A DNA stretch of 64,000 nucleotides from Haliclystus octoradiatus (Eukaryota > Cnidaria > Staurozoa > Stauromedusae > Haliclystidae): positions 62,001 through 126,000 of the forward strand of contig CAKAJK010000009.1 of NCBI GenBank assembly GCA_916610825.1, given 5' to 3'. Positions 35,701 through 49,572 of this stretch are shown here, piece by piece. A program made the position numbers and the translations under genes. The stretch's first letter is position 1, and each line of letters begins with the position of its first letter. The notes below the pieces were generated by a model. It made no database searches, was not told where the DNA came from, and saw only the letters and a program-made list of their open reading frames with translations.

Positions 35701-38700
35701 TTGTGAACAAGAATAATGTTCTCAAAAGTTTAAAATGTACAGTTTTGAAATTTCGAATTTTAACAAAGTTTTGTACGTCAAACTAAAACAAGAATTTCTC
35801 GAGTTATAATGGCGTAATCGTTTCACAAATAGAATATTTGGAATCAGTGCAAAATTGTGAACAAGAATATTGTATTCAAAACTTCTATTTTACAGTTTCA
35901 AATTTTCAACTTTAAACAAAGGAAATCTTCAAACACGAATTACTCGAGTTATAGTTGAGCAATCATTTCACAAATAGTATATTTGGAATCAGTGCAAAAT
36001 TGTGAACAAGAATAATGTTCTCAAAAGTTTAAAATGTACAGTTTTGAAATTTCGAATTTTAACAAAGTTTTGTACGTCAAACTAAAACAAGAATTTCTCG
36101 AGTTATAATGGCGTAATCGTTTCACAAATAGAATATTTGGAATCAGTGAAAAATTCTGAACAAGAATATTGTATTCAAAACTTATATTTTACAGTTTCAA
36201 ATTTTCAACTTTAAACAAAAGATATCTTCAAACACGAATTACTCGAGTTATAGTTGAGCAATCATTTCACAAATAGTATATTTGGAATCAGTGCAAAATT
36301 CTGAACAAGACTAATGTTCTCAAAAGTTTAAAATGTACAGTTTTGAAATTTCGAATTTTAACAAAGTTTTGTACGTTAAACTAAAACAAGAAGTTCTCCA
36401 GTTATAATGGCGCAATCGTTTCACAAATAATATATTTGGAATCAGTGCAAAATTCTGAACAAGAATAAAGTTCTCAAAAGTTGAAAATGTACAGTTTTGA
36501 AATTTCGAATTTTAACAAAGTTTTGTACGTCAAACTAAAACAAGAATTTCTCCAGTTATAAGGGCGTAATTGTTTCACAAATAGCATATTTGGAATCAGT
36601 AAAAAATTCTGAACAAGAATATTGTATTCAAAACTTTTATGTTACAGTTTCAAATTTTCAACTTTATACAAAGGAAATCTTGAAACACTAATTACTCGAG
36701 TTATAATTGAGAAATCATTTCACAAATAGTATATTTGGAATCAGTGCAAAATTTTGAACAAGACTAATGTTCTCAAAAGTTTAAAATGTACAGTTTTGAA
36801 ATTTCGAATTTTAACAAAGTTTTGTACGTCAAACTAAAACAAGAATTTCTCGAGTTATAATGGCGTAATCGTTTCACAAATAGAATATTTGGAATCAGTA
36901 AAAAATTCTGAACAAGAATATTGTATTCAAAACTTCTATTTTACAGTTTCAAATTTTCAACTTTAAACAAAGGAAATCTTGAAACACGAATTACTCGAGT
37001 TATAGTTGAGCAATCATTTCACAAATAGTATATTTGGAATCAGTGCAAAATTGTGAACAAGAATAATGTTCTCAAAAGTTTAAAATGCACAGTTTTGAAA
37101 TTTCGAATTTTAACAAAGTTTTGTACGTCAAACTAAAACAACAATTTCGCGAGTTATAATGGCGTAATGGTTTCACAAATAGTATATTTGGAATCAGTGA
37201 AAAATTCTGAACAAGAATATTGTATTCAAAACGTCTATTTTACAGTTTCAAATTTTCAACTTTAAACAAAGGAAATCTTCAAACACGAATTACTCGAGTT
37301 ATAGTTGAGCAATTATTTCACAAATAGTATATTTGGAATCAGTGCAAAATTGTGAACAAGAATAATGTTCTCAAAAGTTTAAAATGCACAGTTTTGAAAT
37401 TTCGAATTTTAACAAAGTTTTGTACGTCAAACTAAAACAACAATTTCTCGAGTTATAATGGCGTAATCGTTTCACAAATAGAATATTTGGAATCAGTAAA
37501 AAATTCTGAACAAGAATATTGTATTCAAAACTTCTATTTTACAGTTTCAAATTTTCAACTTTAAACAAAGGAAATCTTGAAACACTAATTACTCGAGTTA
37601 TAGTTGAGCAATTATTTCACAAATAGTATATTTGGAATCAGTGCAAAATTGTGAACAAGAATAATGTTCTCAAAAGTTTAAAATGTACAGTTTTGAAATT
37701 TCGAATTTTAACAAAGTTTTGTACGTCAAACTAAAACAACAATTTCTCGAGTTATAATGGCGTAATCGTTTCACAAATAGAATATTTGGAATCAGTAAAA
37801 AATTCTGAACAAGAATATTGTATTCAAAACTTCTATTTTACAGTTTCAAATTTTCAACTTTAAACAAAGGAAATCTTGAAACACTAATTACTCGAGTTAT
37901 AGTTGAGCAATCATTTCACAAATAGTATATTTGGAATCAGTGCAAATTCTGAACAAGACTAATGTTCTCAAAAGTTTAAAATGTACAGTTTTGAAATTTC
38001 GAATTTTAACAAAGTTTTGTATGTTAAACTAAAACAAGAAGTTCTCCAGTTATAATGGCGCAATCGTTTCACAAATAATATATTTGGAATCAGTGCAAAA
38101 TTCTGAACAAGAATAAAGTTCTCAAAAGTTGAAAATGTACAGTTTTGAAATTTCGAATTTTAACAAAGTTTTGTACGTCAAACTAAAACAAGAATTTCTC
38201 GAGTTATAAGGGCGTAATCGTTTCACAAATAGCATATTTGGAATCAGTAAAAAATTCTGAACAAGAATATTGTATTCAAAACTTCTATTTTACAGTTTCA
38301 AATTTTCAACTTTAAACAAAGGAAATCTTGAAACACGAATTACTCGAGTTATAGTTGAGCAATCATTTCACAAATAGTATATTTGGAATCAGTGCAAAAT
38401 TGTGAACAAGAATAATGTTCTCAAAAGTTTAAAATGCACAGTTTTGAAATTTCGAATTTTAACAAAGTTTTGTACGTCAAACTAAAACAACAATTTCGCG
38501 AGTTATAATGGCGTAATGGTTTCACAAATAGTATATTTGGAATCAGTGAAAAATTCTGAACAAGAATATTGTATTCAAAACTTCTATTTTACAGTTTCAA
38601 ATTTTCAACTTTAAACAAAGGAAATCTTCAAACACGAATTACTCGAGTTATAGTTGAGCAATCATTTCACAAATAGTATATTTGGAATCAGTGCAAAATT

Positions 38701-39144
38701 GTGAACAAGAATATTGTATTCAAAACTTCTATTTTACAGTTTCAAATTTTCAACTTTAAACAAAGGAAATCTTCAAACACGAATTACTCGAGTTATAGTT
38801 GAGCAATCATTTCACAAATAGTATATTTGGAATCAGTGCAAAATTGTGAACAAGAATAATGTTCTCAAAAGTTTAAAATGTACAGTTTTGAAATTTCGAA
38901 TTTTAACAAAGTTTTGTACGTCAAACTAAAACAAGAATTTCTCGAGTTATAATGGCGTAATCGTTTCACAAATAGAATATTTGGAATCAGTGAAAAATTC
39001 TGAACAAGAATATTGTATTCAAAACTTATATTTTACAGTTTCAAATTTTCAACTTTAAACAAAGGAAATCTTCAAACACGAATTACTCGAGTTATAGTTG
39101 AGCAATCATTTCACAAATAGTATATTTGGAATCAGTGCAAAATT
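32713..39144. repeat. 6.43-kb HOR, copy 1
   Basis: Pairs with 39145-45496 at 6430-6432 bp. Shared private markers: GAGTCATAATTG at about 33558/39990, GTAATTGTTTC at 36571/43002, the A-to-B tail switch at 35831/42262, and AAGATATC at 33077/39509 and 36221/42652. Each copy holds two related halves of about 3144 and 3288 bp (AAGATATC spacings 3144, 3288, 3143), which equal 21 and 22 monomers within a base or two. A private extra A (GTGAAAAAATTC) lies near 35403. Confidence 0.88.
35821..35880. repeat. A unit with a B-type tail
   Basis: An A1 body (ATAGAATATTT) continues as GTGCAAAATTGTGAACAAGAATATTG, the tail otherwise found on B units before another B. The same switch is at 42252-42311, 6431 bp away. 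Confidence 0.82.
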
Positions 39145-42100
39145 GTGAACAAGAATATTGTATTCAAAACTTCTATTTTACAGTTTCAAATTTTCAACTT
39201 TAAACAAAGGAAATCTTCAAACACGAATTACTCGAGTTATAGTTGAGCAATCATTTCACAAATAGTATATTTGGAATCAGTGCAAAATTGTGAACAAGAA
39301 TAATGTTCTCAAAAGTTTAAAATGTACAGTTTTGAAATTTCGAATTTTAACAAAGTTTTGTACGTCAAACTAAAACAAGAATTTCTCGAGTTATAATGGC
39401 GTAATCGTTTCACAAATAGAATATTTGGAATCAGTGAAAAATTCTGAACAAGAATATTGTATTCAAAACTTATATTTTACAGTTTCAAATTTTCAACTTT
39501 AAACAAAAGATATCTTCAAACACGAATTACTCGAGTTATAGTTGAGCAATCATTTCACAAATAGTATATTTGGAATCAGTGCAAAATTCTGAACAAGACT
39601 AATGTTCTCAAAAGTTTAAAATGTACAGTTTTGAAATTTCGAATTTTAACAAAGTTTTGTACGTTAAACTAAAACAAGAAGTTCTCCAGTTATAATGGCG
39701 CAATCGTTTCACAAATAATATATTTGGAATCAGTGCAAAATTCTGAACAAGAATAAAGTTCTCAAAAGTTGAAAATGTACAGTTTTGAAATTTCGAATTT
39801 TAACAAAGTTTTGTACGTCAAACTAAAACAAGAATTTCTCCAGTTATAAGGGCGTAATCGTTTCACAAATAGCATATTTGGAATCAGTAAAAAATTCTGA
39901 ACAAGAATATTGTATTCAAAACTTTTATGTTACAGTTTCAAATTTTCAACTTTAAACAAAGGAAATCTTGAAACACTAATTACTCGAGTCATAATTGAGA
40001 AATCATTTCACAAATAGTATATTTGGAATCAGTGCAAAATTTTGAACAAGACTAATGTTCTCAAAAGTTTAAAATGTACAGTTTTGAAATTTCGAATTTT
40101 AACAAAGTTTTGTACGTCAAACTAAAACAAGAATTTCTCGAGTTATAATGGCGTAATCGTTTCACAAATAGAATATTTGGAATCAGTAAAAAATTCTGAA
40201 CAAGAATATTGTATTCAAAACTTCTATTTTACAGTTTCAAATTTTCAACTTTAAACAAAGGAAATCTTGAAACACGAATTACTCGAGTTATAGTTGAGCA
40301 ATCATTTCACAAATAGTATATTTGGAATCAGTGCAAAATTGTGAACAAGAATAATGTTCTCAAAAGTTTAAAATGCACAGTTTTGAAATTTCGAATTTTA
40401 ACAAAGTTTTGTACGTCAAACTAAAACAACAATTTCGCGAGTTATAATGGCGTAATGGTTTCACAAATAGTATATTTGGAATCAGTGAAAAATTCTGAAC
40501 AAGAATATTGTATTCAAAACGTCTATTTTACAGTTTCAAATTTTCAACTTTAAACAAAGGAAATCTTCAAACACGAATTACTCGAGTTATAGTTGAGCAA
40601 TCATTTCACAAATAGTATATTTGGAATCAGTGCAAAATTGTGAACAAGAATAATGTTCTCAAAAGTTTAAAATGCACAGTTTTGAAATTTCGAATTTTAA
40701 CAAAGTTTTGTACGTCAAACTAAAACAACAATTTCTCGAGTTATAATGGCGTAATCGTTTCACAAATAGAATATTTGGAATCAGTAAAAAATTCTGAACA
40801 AGAATATTGTATTCAAAACTTCTATTTTACAGTTTCAAATTTTCAACTTTAAACAAAGGAAATCTTGAAACACTAATTACTCGAGTTATAGTTGAGCAAT
40901 TATTTCACAAATAGTATATTTGGAATCAGTGCAAAATTGTGAACAAGAATAATGTTCTCAAAAGTTTAAAATGTACAGTTTTGAAATTTCGAATTTTAAC
41001 AAAGTTTTGTACGTCAAACTAAAACAACAATTTCTCGAGTTATAATGGCGTAATCGTTTCACAAATAGAATATTTGGAATCAGTAAAAAATTCTGAACAA
41101 GAATATTGTATTCAAAACTTCTATTTTACAGTTTCAAATTTTCAACTTTAAACAAAGGAAATCTTGAAACACTAATTACTCGAGTTATAGTTGAGCAATC
41201 ATTTCACAAATAGTATATTTGGAATCAGTGCAAATTCTGAACAAGACTAATGTTCTCAAAAGTTTAAAATGTACAGTTTTGAAATTTCGAATTTTAACAA
41301 AGTTTTGTATGTTAAACTAAAACAAGAAGTTCTCCAGTTATAATGGCGCAATCGTTTCACAAATAATATATTTGGAATCAGTGCAAAATTCTGAACAAGA
41401 ATAAAGTTCTCAAAAGTTGAAAATGTACAGTTTTGAAATTTCGAATTTTAACAAAGTTTTGTACGTCAAACTAAAACAAGAATTTCTCGAGTTATAAGGG
41501 CGTAATCGTTTCACAAATAGCATATTTGGAATCAGTAAAAAATTCTGAACAAGAATATTGTATTCAAAACTTCTATTTTACAGTTTCAAATTTTCAACTT
41601 TAAACAAAGGAAATCTTGAAACACTAATTACTCGAGTTATAGTTGAGCAATCATTTCACAAATAGTATATTTGGAATCAGTGCAAAATTGTGAACAAGAA
41701 TAATGTTCCCAAAAGTTTAAAATGCACAGTTTTGAAATTTCGAATTTTAACAAAGTTTTGTACGTCAAACTAAAACAACAATTTCGCGAGTTATAATGGC
41801 GTAATGGTTTCACAAATAGTATATTTGGAATCAGTGAAAAATTCTGAACAAGAATATTGTATTCAAAACTTCTATTTTACAGTTTCAAATTTTCAACTTT
41901 AAACAAAGGAAATCTTCAAACACGAATTACTCGAGTTATAGTTGAGCAATCATTTCACAAATAGTATATTTGGAATCAGTGCAAAATTGTGAACAAGAAT
42001 ATTGTATTCAAAACTTCTATTTTACAGTTTCAAATTTTCAACTTTAAACAAAGGAAATCTTCAAACACGAATTACTCGAGTTATAGTTGAGCAATCATTT

Positions 42101-45100
42101 CACAAATAGTATATTTGGAATCAGTGCAAAATTGTGAACAAGAATAATGTTCTCAAAAGTTTAAAATGTACAGTTTTGAAATTTCGAATTTTAACAAAGT
42201 TTTGTACGTCAAACTAAAACAAGAATTTCTCGAGTTATAATGGCGTAATCGTTTCACAAATAGAATATTTGGAATCAGTGCAAAATTGTGAACAAGAATA
42301 TTGTATTCAAAACTTCTATTTTACAGTTTCAAATTTTCAACTTTAAACAAAGGAAATCTTCAAACACGAATTACTCGAGTTATAGTTGAGCAATCATTTC
42401 ACAAATAGTATATTTGGAATCAGTGCAAAATTGTGAACAAGAATAATGTTCTCAAAAGTTTAAAATGTACAGTTTTGAAATTTCGAATTTTAACAAAGTT
42501 TTGTACGTCAAACTAAAACAAGAATTTCTCGAGTTATAATGGCGTAATCGTTTCACAAATAGAATATTTGGAATCAGTGAAAAATTCTGAACAAGAATAT
42601 TGTATTCAAAACTTATATTTTACAGTTTCAAATTTTCAACTTTAAACAAAAGATATCTTCAAACACGAATTACTCGAGTTATAGTTGAGCAATCATTTCA
42701 CAAATAGTATATTTGGAATCAGTGCAAAATTCTGAACAAGACTAATGTTCTCAAAAGTTTAAAATGTACAGTTTTGAAATTTCGAATTTTAACAAAGTTT
42801 TGTACGTTAAACTAAAACAAGAAGTTCTCCAGTTATAATGGCGCAATCGTTTCACAAATAATATATTTGGAATCAGTGCAAAATTCTGAACAAGAATAAA
42901 GTTCTCAAAAGTTGAAAATGTACAGTTTTGAAATTTCGAATTTTAACAAAGTTTTGTACGTCAAACTAAAACAAGAATTTCTCCAGTTATAAGGGCGTAA
43001 TTGTTTCACAAATAGCATATTTGGAATCAGTAAAAAATTCTGAACAAGAATATTGTATTCAAAACTTTTATGTTACAGTTTCAAATTTTCAACTTTAAAC
43101 AAAGGAAATCTTGAAACACTAATTACTCGAGTTATAATTGAGAAATCATTTCACAAATAGTATATTTGGAATCAGTGCAAAATTTTGAACAAGACTAATG
43201 TTCTCAAAAGTTTAAAATGTACAGTTTTGAAATTTCGAATTTTAACAAAGTTTTGTACGTCAAACTAAAACAAGAATTTCTCGAGTTATAATGGCGTAAT
43301 CGTTTCACAAATAGAATATTTGGAATCAGTAAAAAATTCTGAACAAGAATATTGTATTCAAAACTTCTATTTTACAGTTTCAAATTTTCAACTTTAAACA
43401 AAGGAAATCTTGAAACACGAATTACTCGAGTTATAGTTGAGCAATCATTTCACAAATAGTATATTTGGAATCAGTGCAAAATTGTGAACAAGAATAATGT
43501 TCTCAAAAGTTTAAAATGCACAGTTTTGAAATTTCGAATTTTAACAAAGTTTTGTACGTCAAACTAAAACAACAATTTCGCGAGTTATAATGGCGTAATG
43601 GTTTCACAAATAGTATATTTGGAATCAGTGAAAAATTCTGAACAAGAATATTGTATTCAAAACGTCTATTTTACAGTTTCAAATTTTCAACTTTAAACAA
43701 AGGAAATCTTCAAACACGAATTACTCGAGTTATAGTTGAGCAATCATTTCACAAATAGTATATTTGGAATCAGTGCAAAATTGTGAACAAGAATAATGTT
43801 CTCAAAAGTTTAAAATGCACAGTTTTGAAATTTCGAATTTTAACAAAGTTTTGTACGTCAAACTAAAACAACAATTTCTCGAGTTATAATGGCGTAATCG
43901 TTTCACAAATAGAATATTTGGAATCAGTAAAAAATTCTGAACAAGAATATTGTATTCAAAACTTCTATTTTACAGTTTCAAATTTTCAACTTTAAACAAA
44001 GGAAATCTTGAAACACTAATTACTCGAGTTATAGTTGAGCAATCATTTCACAAATAGTATATTTGGAATCAGTGCAAAATTGTGAACAAGAATAATGTTC
44101 CCAAAAGTTTAAAATGTACAGTTTTGAAATTTCGAATTTTAACAAAGTTTTGTACGTCAAACTAAAACAACAATTTCTCGAGTTATAATGGCGTAATCGT
44201 TTCACAAATAGAATATTTGGAATCAGTAAAAAATTCTGAACAAGAATATTGTATTCAAAACTTCTATTTTACAGTTTCAAATTTTCAACTTTAAACAAAG
44301 GAAATCTTGAAACACTAATTACTCGAGTTATAGTTGAGCAATCATTTCACAAATAGTATATTTGGAATCAGTGCAAATTCTGAACAAGACTAATGTTCTC
44401 AAAAGTTTAAAATGTACAGTTTTGAAATTTCGAATTTTAACAAAGTTTTGTATGTTAAACTAAAACAAGAAGTTCTCCAGTTATAATGGCGCAATCGTTT
44501 CACAAATAATATATTTGGAATCAGTGCAAAATTCTGAACAAGAATAAAGTTCTCAAAAGTTGAAAATGTACAGTTTTGAAATTTCGAATTTTAACAAAGT
44601 TTTGTACGTCAAACTAAAACAAGAATTTCTCGAGTTATAAGGGCGTAATCGTTTCACAAATAGCATATTTGGAATCAGTAAAAAATTCTGAACAAGAATA
44701 TTGTATTCAAAACTTCTATTTTACAGTTTCAAATTTTCAACTTTAAACAAAGGAAATCTTGAAACACTAATTACTCGAGTTATAGTTGAGCAATCATTTC
44801 ACAAATAGTATATTTGGAATCAGTGCAAAATTGTGAACAAGAATAATGTTCTCAAAAGTTTAAAATGCACAGTTTTGAAATTTCGAATTTTAACAAAGTT
44901 TTGTACGTCAAACTAAAACAACAATTTCGCGAGTTATAATGGCGTAATGGTTTCACAAATAGTATATTTGGAATCAGTGAAAAATTCTGAACAAGAATAT
45001 TGTATTCAAAACTTCTATTTTACAGTTTCAAATTTTCAACTTTAAACAAAGGAAATCTTCAAACACGAATTACTCGAGTTATAGTTGAGCAATCATTTCA

Positions 45101-45496
45101 CAAATAGTATATTTGGAATCAGTGCAAAATTGTGAACAAGAATATTGTATTCAAAACTTCTATTTTACAGTTTCAAATTTTCAACTTTAAACAAAGGAAA
45201 TCTTCAAACACGAATTACTCGAGTTATAGTTGAGCAATCATTTCACAAATAGTATATTTGGAATCAGTGCAAAATTGTGAACAAGAATAATGTTCTCAAA
45301 AGTTTAAAATGTACAGTTTTGAAATTTCGAATTTTAACAAAGTTTTGTACGTCAAACTAAAACAAGAATTTCTCGAGTTATAATGGCGTAATCGTTTCAC
45401 AAATAGAATATTTGGAATCAGTGAAAAATTCTGAACAAGAATATTGTATTCAAAACTTATATTTTACAGTTTCAAATTTTTAACTTTAAACAAAAG
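39145..45496. repeat. 6.43-kb HOR, copy 2
   Basis: Right partner of 32713-39144. Differences seen include GTTCCCAAAAG near 41707 and 44099 (GTTCTC in copy 1) and CACTAATT in place of CACGAATT near 41628 and 44764. Pairing ends near 45.49 kb, where this copy has AAACAAAAGAAATC and copy 1 has AAACAAAGGAAATC. Confidence 0.87.
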
Positions 45497-45615
45497 AAAT
45501 CTTCAAACACGAATTACTCGAGTTATAGTTGAGCAATCATTTCACAAATAGTATATTTGGAATCAGTGCAAAATTCTGAACAAGACTAATGTTCTCAAAA
45601 GTTTAAAATGTACAG

Positions 45616-46666
45616 TTTTGAAATTTCGAATTTTAACAAAGTTTTGTACGTTAAACTAAAACAAGAAGTTCTCCAGTTATAATGGCGCAATCGTTTCACA
45701 AATAATATATTTGGAATCAGTGCAAAATTCTGAACAAGAATAAAGTTCTCAAAAGTTGAAAATGTACAGTTTTGAAATTTCGAATTTTAACAAAGTTTTG
45801 TACGTCAAACTAAAACAAGAATTTCTCGAGTTATAAGGGCGTAATCGTTTCACAAATAGCATATTTGGAATCAGTAAAAAATTCTGAACAAGAATATTGT
45901 ATTCAAAACTTTTATGTTACAGTTTCAAATTTTCAACTTTAAACAAAGGAAATCTTGAAACACTAATTACTCGAGTTATAATTGAGAAATCATTTCACAA
46001 ATAGTATATTTGGAATCAGTGCAAAATTTTGAACAAGACTAATGTTCTCAAAAGTTTAAAATGTACAGTTTTGAAATTTCGAATTTTAACAAAGTTTTGT
46101 ACGTCAAACTAAAACAAGAATTTCTCGAGTTATAATGGCGTAATCGTTTCACAAATAGAATATTTGGAATCAGTAAAAAATTCTGAACAAGAATATTGTA
46201 TTCAAAACTTCTATTTTACAGTTTCAAATTTTCAACTTTAAACAAAGGAAATCTTGAAACACGAATTACTCGAGTTATAGTTGAGCAATCATTTCACAAA
46301 TAGTATATTTGGAATCAGTGCAAAATTGTGAACAAGAATAATGTTCTCAAAAGTTTAAAATGCACAGTTTTGAAATTTCGAATTTTAACAAAGTTTTGTA
46401 CGTCAAACTAAAACAACAATTTCTCGAGTTATAATGGCGTAATGGTTTCACAAATAGTATATTTGGAATCAGTGAAAAATTCTGAACAAGAATATTGTAT
46501 TCAAAACTTCTATTTTACAGTTTCAAATTTTCAACATTAAACAAAGGAAATCTTGAAACACTAATTACTCGAGTTATAATTGAGGAATCATTTCACAAAT
46601 AGTATATTTGGAATCAGTGCAAAATTCTGAACAAGACTAATGTTCTCAAAAGTTTAAAATGTACAG
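45616..46666. repeat. Core 1051-bp HOR copy
   Basis: C-A3-B2-A1-B1-A2-B3 with C units 1051 bp apart. A2 here has TTTCTCGAG with GTAATGG, and the B2 head reads CTTTTATGTTACAG. It lies between the 6.43-kb and 3151-bp HOR blocks. Confidence 0.87.
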
Positions 46667-49572
46667 TTTTGAAATTTCGAATTTTAACAAAGTTTTGTAC
46701 GTTAAACTAAAACAAGAAGTTCTCCAGTTATAATGGCGCAATCGTTTCACAAATAATATATTTGGAATCAGTGCAAAATTCTGAACAAGAATAAAGTTCT
46801 CAAAAGTTGAAAATGTACAGTTTTGAAATTTCGAATTTTAACAAAGTTTTGTACGTCAAACTAAAACAAGAATTTCTCGAGTTATAAGGGCGTAATCGTT
46901 TCACAAATAGCATATTTGGAATCAGTAAAAAATTCTTAACAAGAATATTGTATTCAAAACTTCTATGTTACAGTTTCAAATTTTCAACTTTAAACAAAGG
47001 AAATCTTGAAACACTAATTACTCGAGTTATAATTGAGAAATCATTTCACAAATAGTATATTTGGAATCAGTGCAAAATTTTGAACAAGACTAATGTTCTC
47101 AAAAGTTTAAAATGTACAGTTTTGAAATTTCGAATTTTAACAAAGTTTTGTACGTCAAACTAAAACAAGAATTTCTCGAGTTATAATGGCGTAATCGTTT
47201 CACAAATAGAATATTTGGAATCAGTAAAAAATTCTGAACAAGAATATTGTATTCAAAACTTCTATTTTACAGTTTCAAATTTTCAACTTTAAACAAAGGA
47301 AATCTTGAAACACGAATTACTCGAGTTATAGTTGAGCAATCATTTCACAAATAGTATATTTGGAATCAGTGCAAAATTGTGAACAAGAATAATGTTCTCA
47401 AAAGTTTAAAATGCACAGTTTTGAAATTTCGAATTTTAACAAAGTTTTGTACGTCAAACTAAAACAACAATTTCGCGAGTTATAATGGCGTAATGGTTTC
47501 ACAAATAGTATATTTGGAATCAGTGAAAAATTCTGAACAAGAATATTGTATTCAAAACGTCTATTTTACAGTTTCAAATTTTCAACTTTAAACAAAGGAA
47601 ATCTTCAAACACGAATTACTCGAGTTATAGTTGAGCAATCATTTCACAAATAGTATATTTGGAATCAGTGCAAAATTGTGAACAAGAATAATGTTCTCAA
47701 AAGTTTAAAATGCACAGTTTTGAAATTTCGAATTTTAACAAAGTTTTGTACGTCAAACTAAAACAACAATTTCTCGAGTTATAATGGCGTAATCGTTTCA
47801 CAAATAGAATATTTGGAATCAGTAAAAAATTCTGAACAAGAATATTGTATTCAAAACTTCTATTTTACAGTTTCAAATTTTCAACTTTAAACAAAGGAAA
47901 TCTTGAAACACTAATTACTCGAGTTATAGTTGAGCAATTATTTCACAAATAGTATATTTGGAATCAGTGCAAAATTGTGAACAAGAATAATGTTCTCAAA
48001 AGTTTAAAATGTACAGTTTTGAAATTTCGAATTTTAACAAAGTTTTGTACGTCAAACTAAAACAACAATTTCTCGAGTTATAATGGCGTAATCGTTTCAC
48101 AAATAGAATATTTGGAATCAGTAAAAAATTCTGAACAAGAATATTGTATTCAAAACTTCTATTTTACAGTTTCAAATTTTCAACTTTAAACAAAGGAAAT
48201 CTTGAAACACTAATTACTCGAGTTATAGTTGAGCAATCATTTCACAAATAGTATATTTGGAATCAGTGCAAATTCTGAACAAGACTAATGTTCTCAAAAG
48301 TTTAAAATGTACAGTTTTGAAATTTCGAATTTTAACAAAGTTTTGTATGTTAAACTAAAACAAGAAGTTCTCCAGTTATAATGGCGCAATCGTTTCACAA
48401 ATAATATATTTGGAATCAGTGCAAAATTGTGAACAAGAATAATGTTCTCAAAAGTTTAAAATGCACAGTTTTGAAATTTCGAATTTTAACAATGTTTTGT
48501 ACGTCAAACTAAAACAAGAATTTCTCGAGTTATAAGGGCGTAATCGTTTCACAAATAGTATATTTGGAATCAGTGAAAAATTCTGAACTAGAATATTGTA
48601 TTCAAAACGTCTATTTTACAGTTTCAAATTTTCAACTTTAAACAAAGGAAATCTTCAAACACGAATTACTCGAGTTATAGTTGAGCAATCATTTCACAAA
48701 TAGTATATTTGGAATCAGTGCAAAATTGTGAACAAGAATAATGTTCTCAAAAGTTTAAAATGCACAGTTTTGAAATTTCGAATTTTAACAAAGTTTTGTA
48801 CGTCAAACTAAAACAACAATTTCTCGAGTTATAATGGCGTAATCGTTTCACAAATAGAATATTTGGAATCAGTAAAAAATTCTGAACAAGAATATTGTAT
48901 TCAAAACTTCTATTTTACAGTTTCAAATTTTCAACTTTAAACAAAGGAAATCTTGAAACACTAATTACTCGAGTTATAGTTGAGCAATTATTTCACAAAT
49001 AGTATATTTGGAATCAGTGCAAAATTGTGAACAAGAATAATGTTCTCAAAAGTTTAAAATGTACAGTTTTGAAATTTCGAATTTTAACAAAGTTTTGTAC
49101 GTCAAACTAAAACAACAATTTCTCGAGTTATAATGGCGTAATCGTTTCACAAATAGAATATTTGGAATCAGTAAAAAATTCTGAACAAGAATATTGTATT
49201 CAAAACTTCTATTTTACAGTTTCAAATTTTCAACTTTAAACAAAGGAAATCTTGAAACACTAATTACTCGAGTTATAGTTGAGCAATCATTTCACAAATA
49301 GTATATTTGGAATCAGTGCAAATTCTGAACAAGACTAATGTTCTCAAAAGTTTAAAATGTACAGTTTTGAAATTTCGAATTTTAACAAAGTTTTGTATGT
49401 TAAACTAAAACAAGAAGTTCTCCAGTTATAATGGCGCAATCGTTTCACAAATAATATATTTGGAATCAGTGCAAAATTCTGAACAAGAATAAAGTTCTCA
49501 AAAGTTGAAAATGTACAGTTTTGAAATTTCGAATTTTAACAAAGTTTTGTACGTCAAACTAAAACAAGAATT
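46422..49572. repeat. 3151-bp HOR, copy 1
   Basis: CAACATTAAAC at 46534 and 49685, and CAGTAAAAAATTCTTAAC near 46931 and 50082, are 3151 bp apart, as are AACAATGTTTTG at 48491/51642 and GAACTAGAATATT at 48585/51736. Inside each copy a seven-unit block repeats at 1050 bp (AAAACGTCTATT near 47557 and 48607). The first 245 bp overlap the end of the core HOR copy at 45616-46666. Confidence 0.87.
48469..48621. repeat. Mosaic monomer A2 / A3 / A2
   Basis: Upstream AAAATGCACAG (A2), then CAAGAATTTCTCGAGTTATA and AAGGGCG (A3), then ATAGTATATTT and GTGAAAAATTCTG (A2). It has private AACAATGTTTTG and GAACTAGAATATT. Directly after a C. The identical mosaic is at 51620-51772. Confidence 0.87.
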
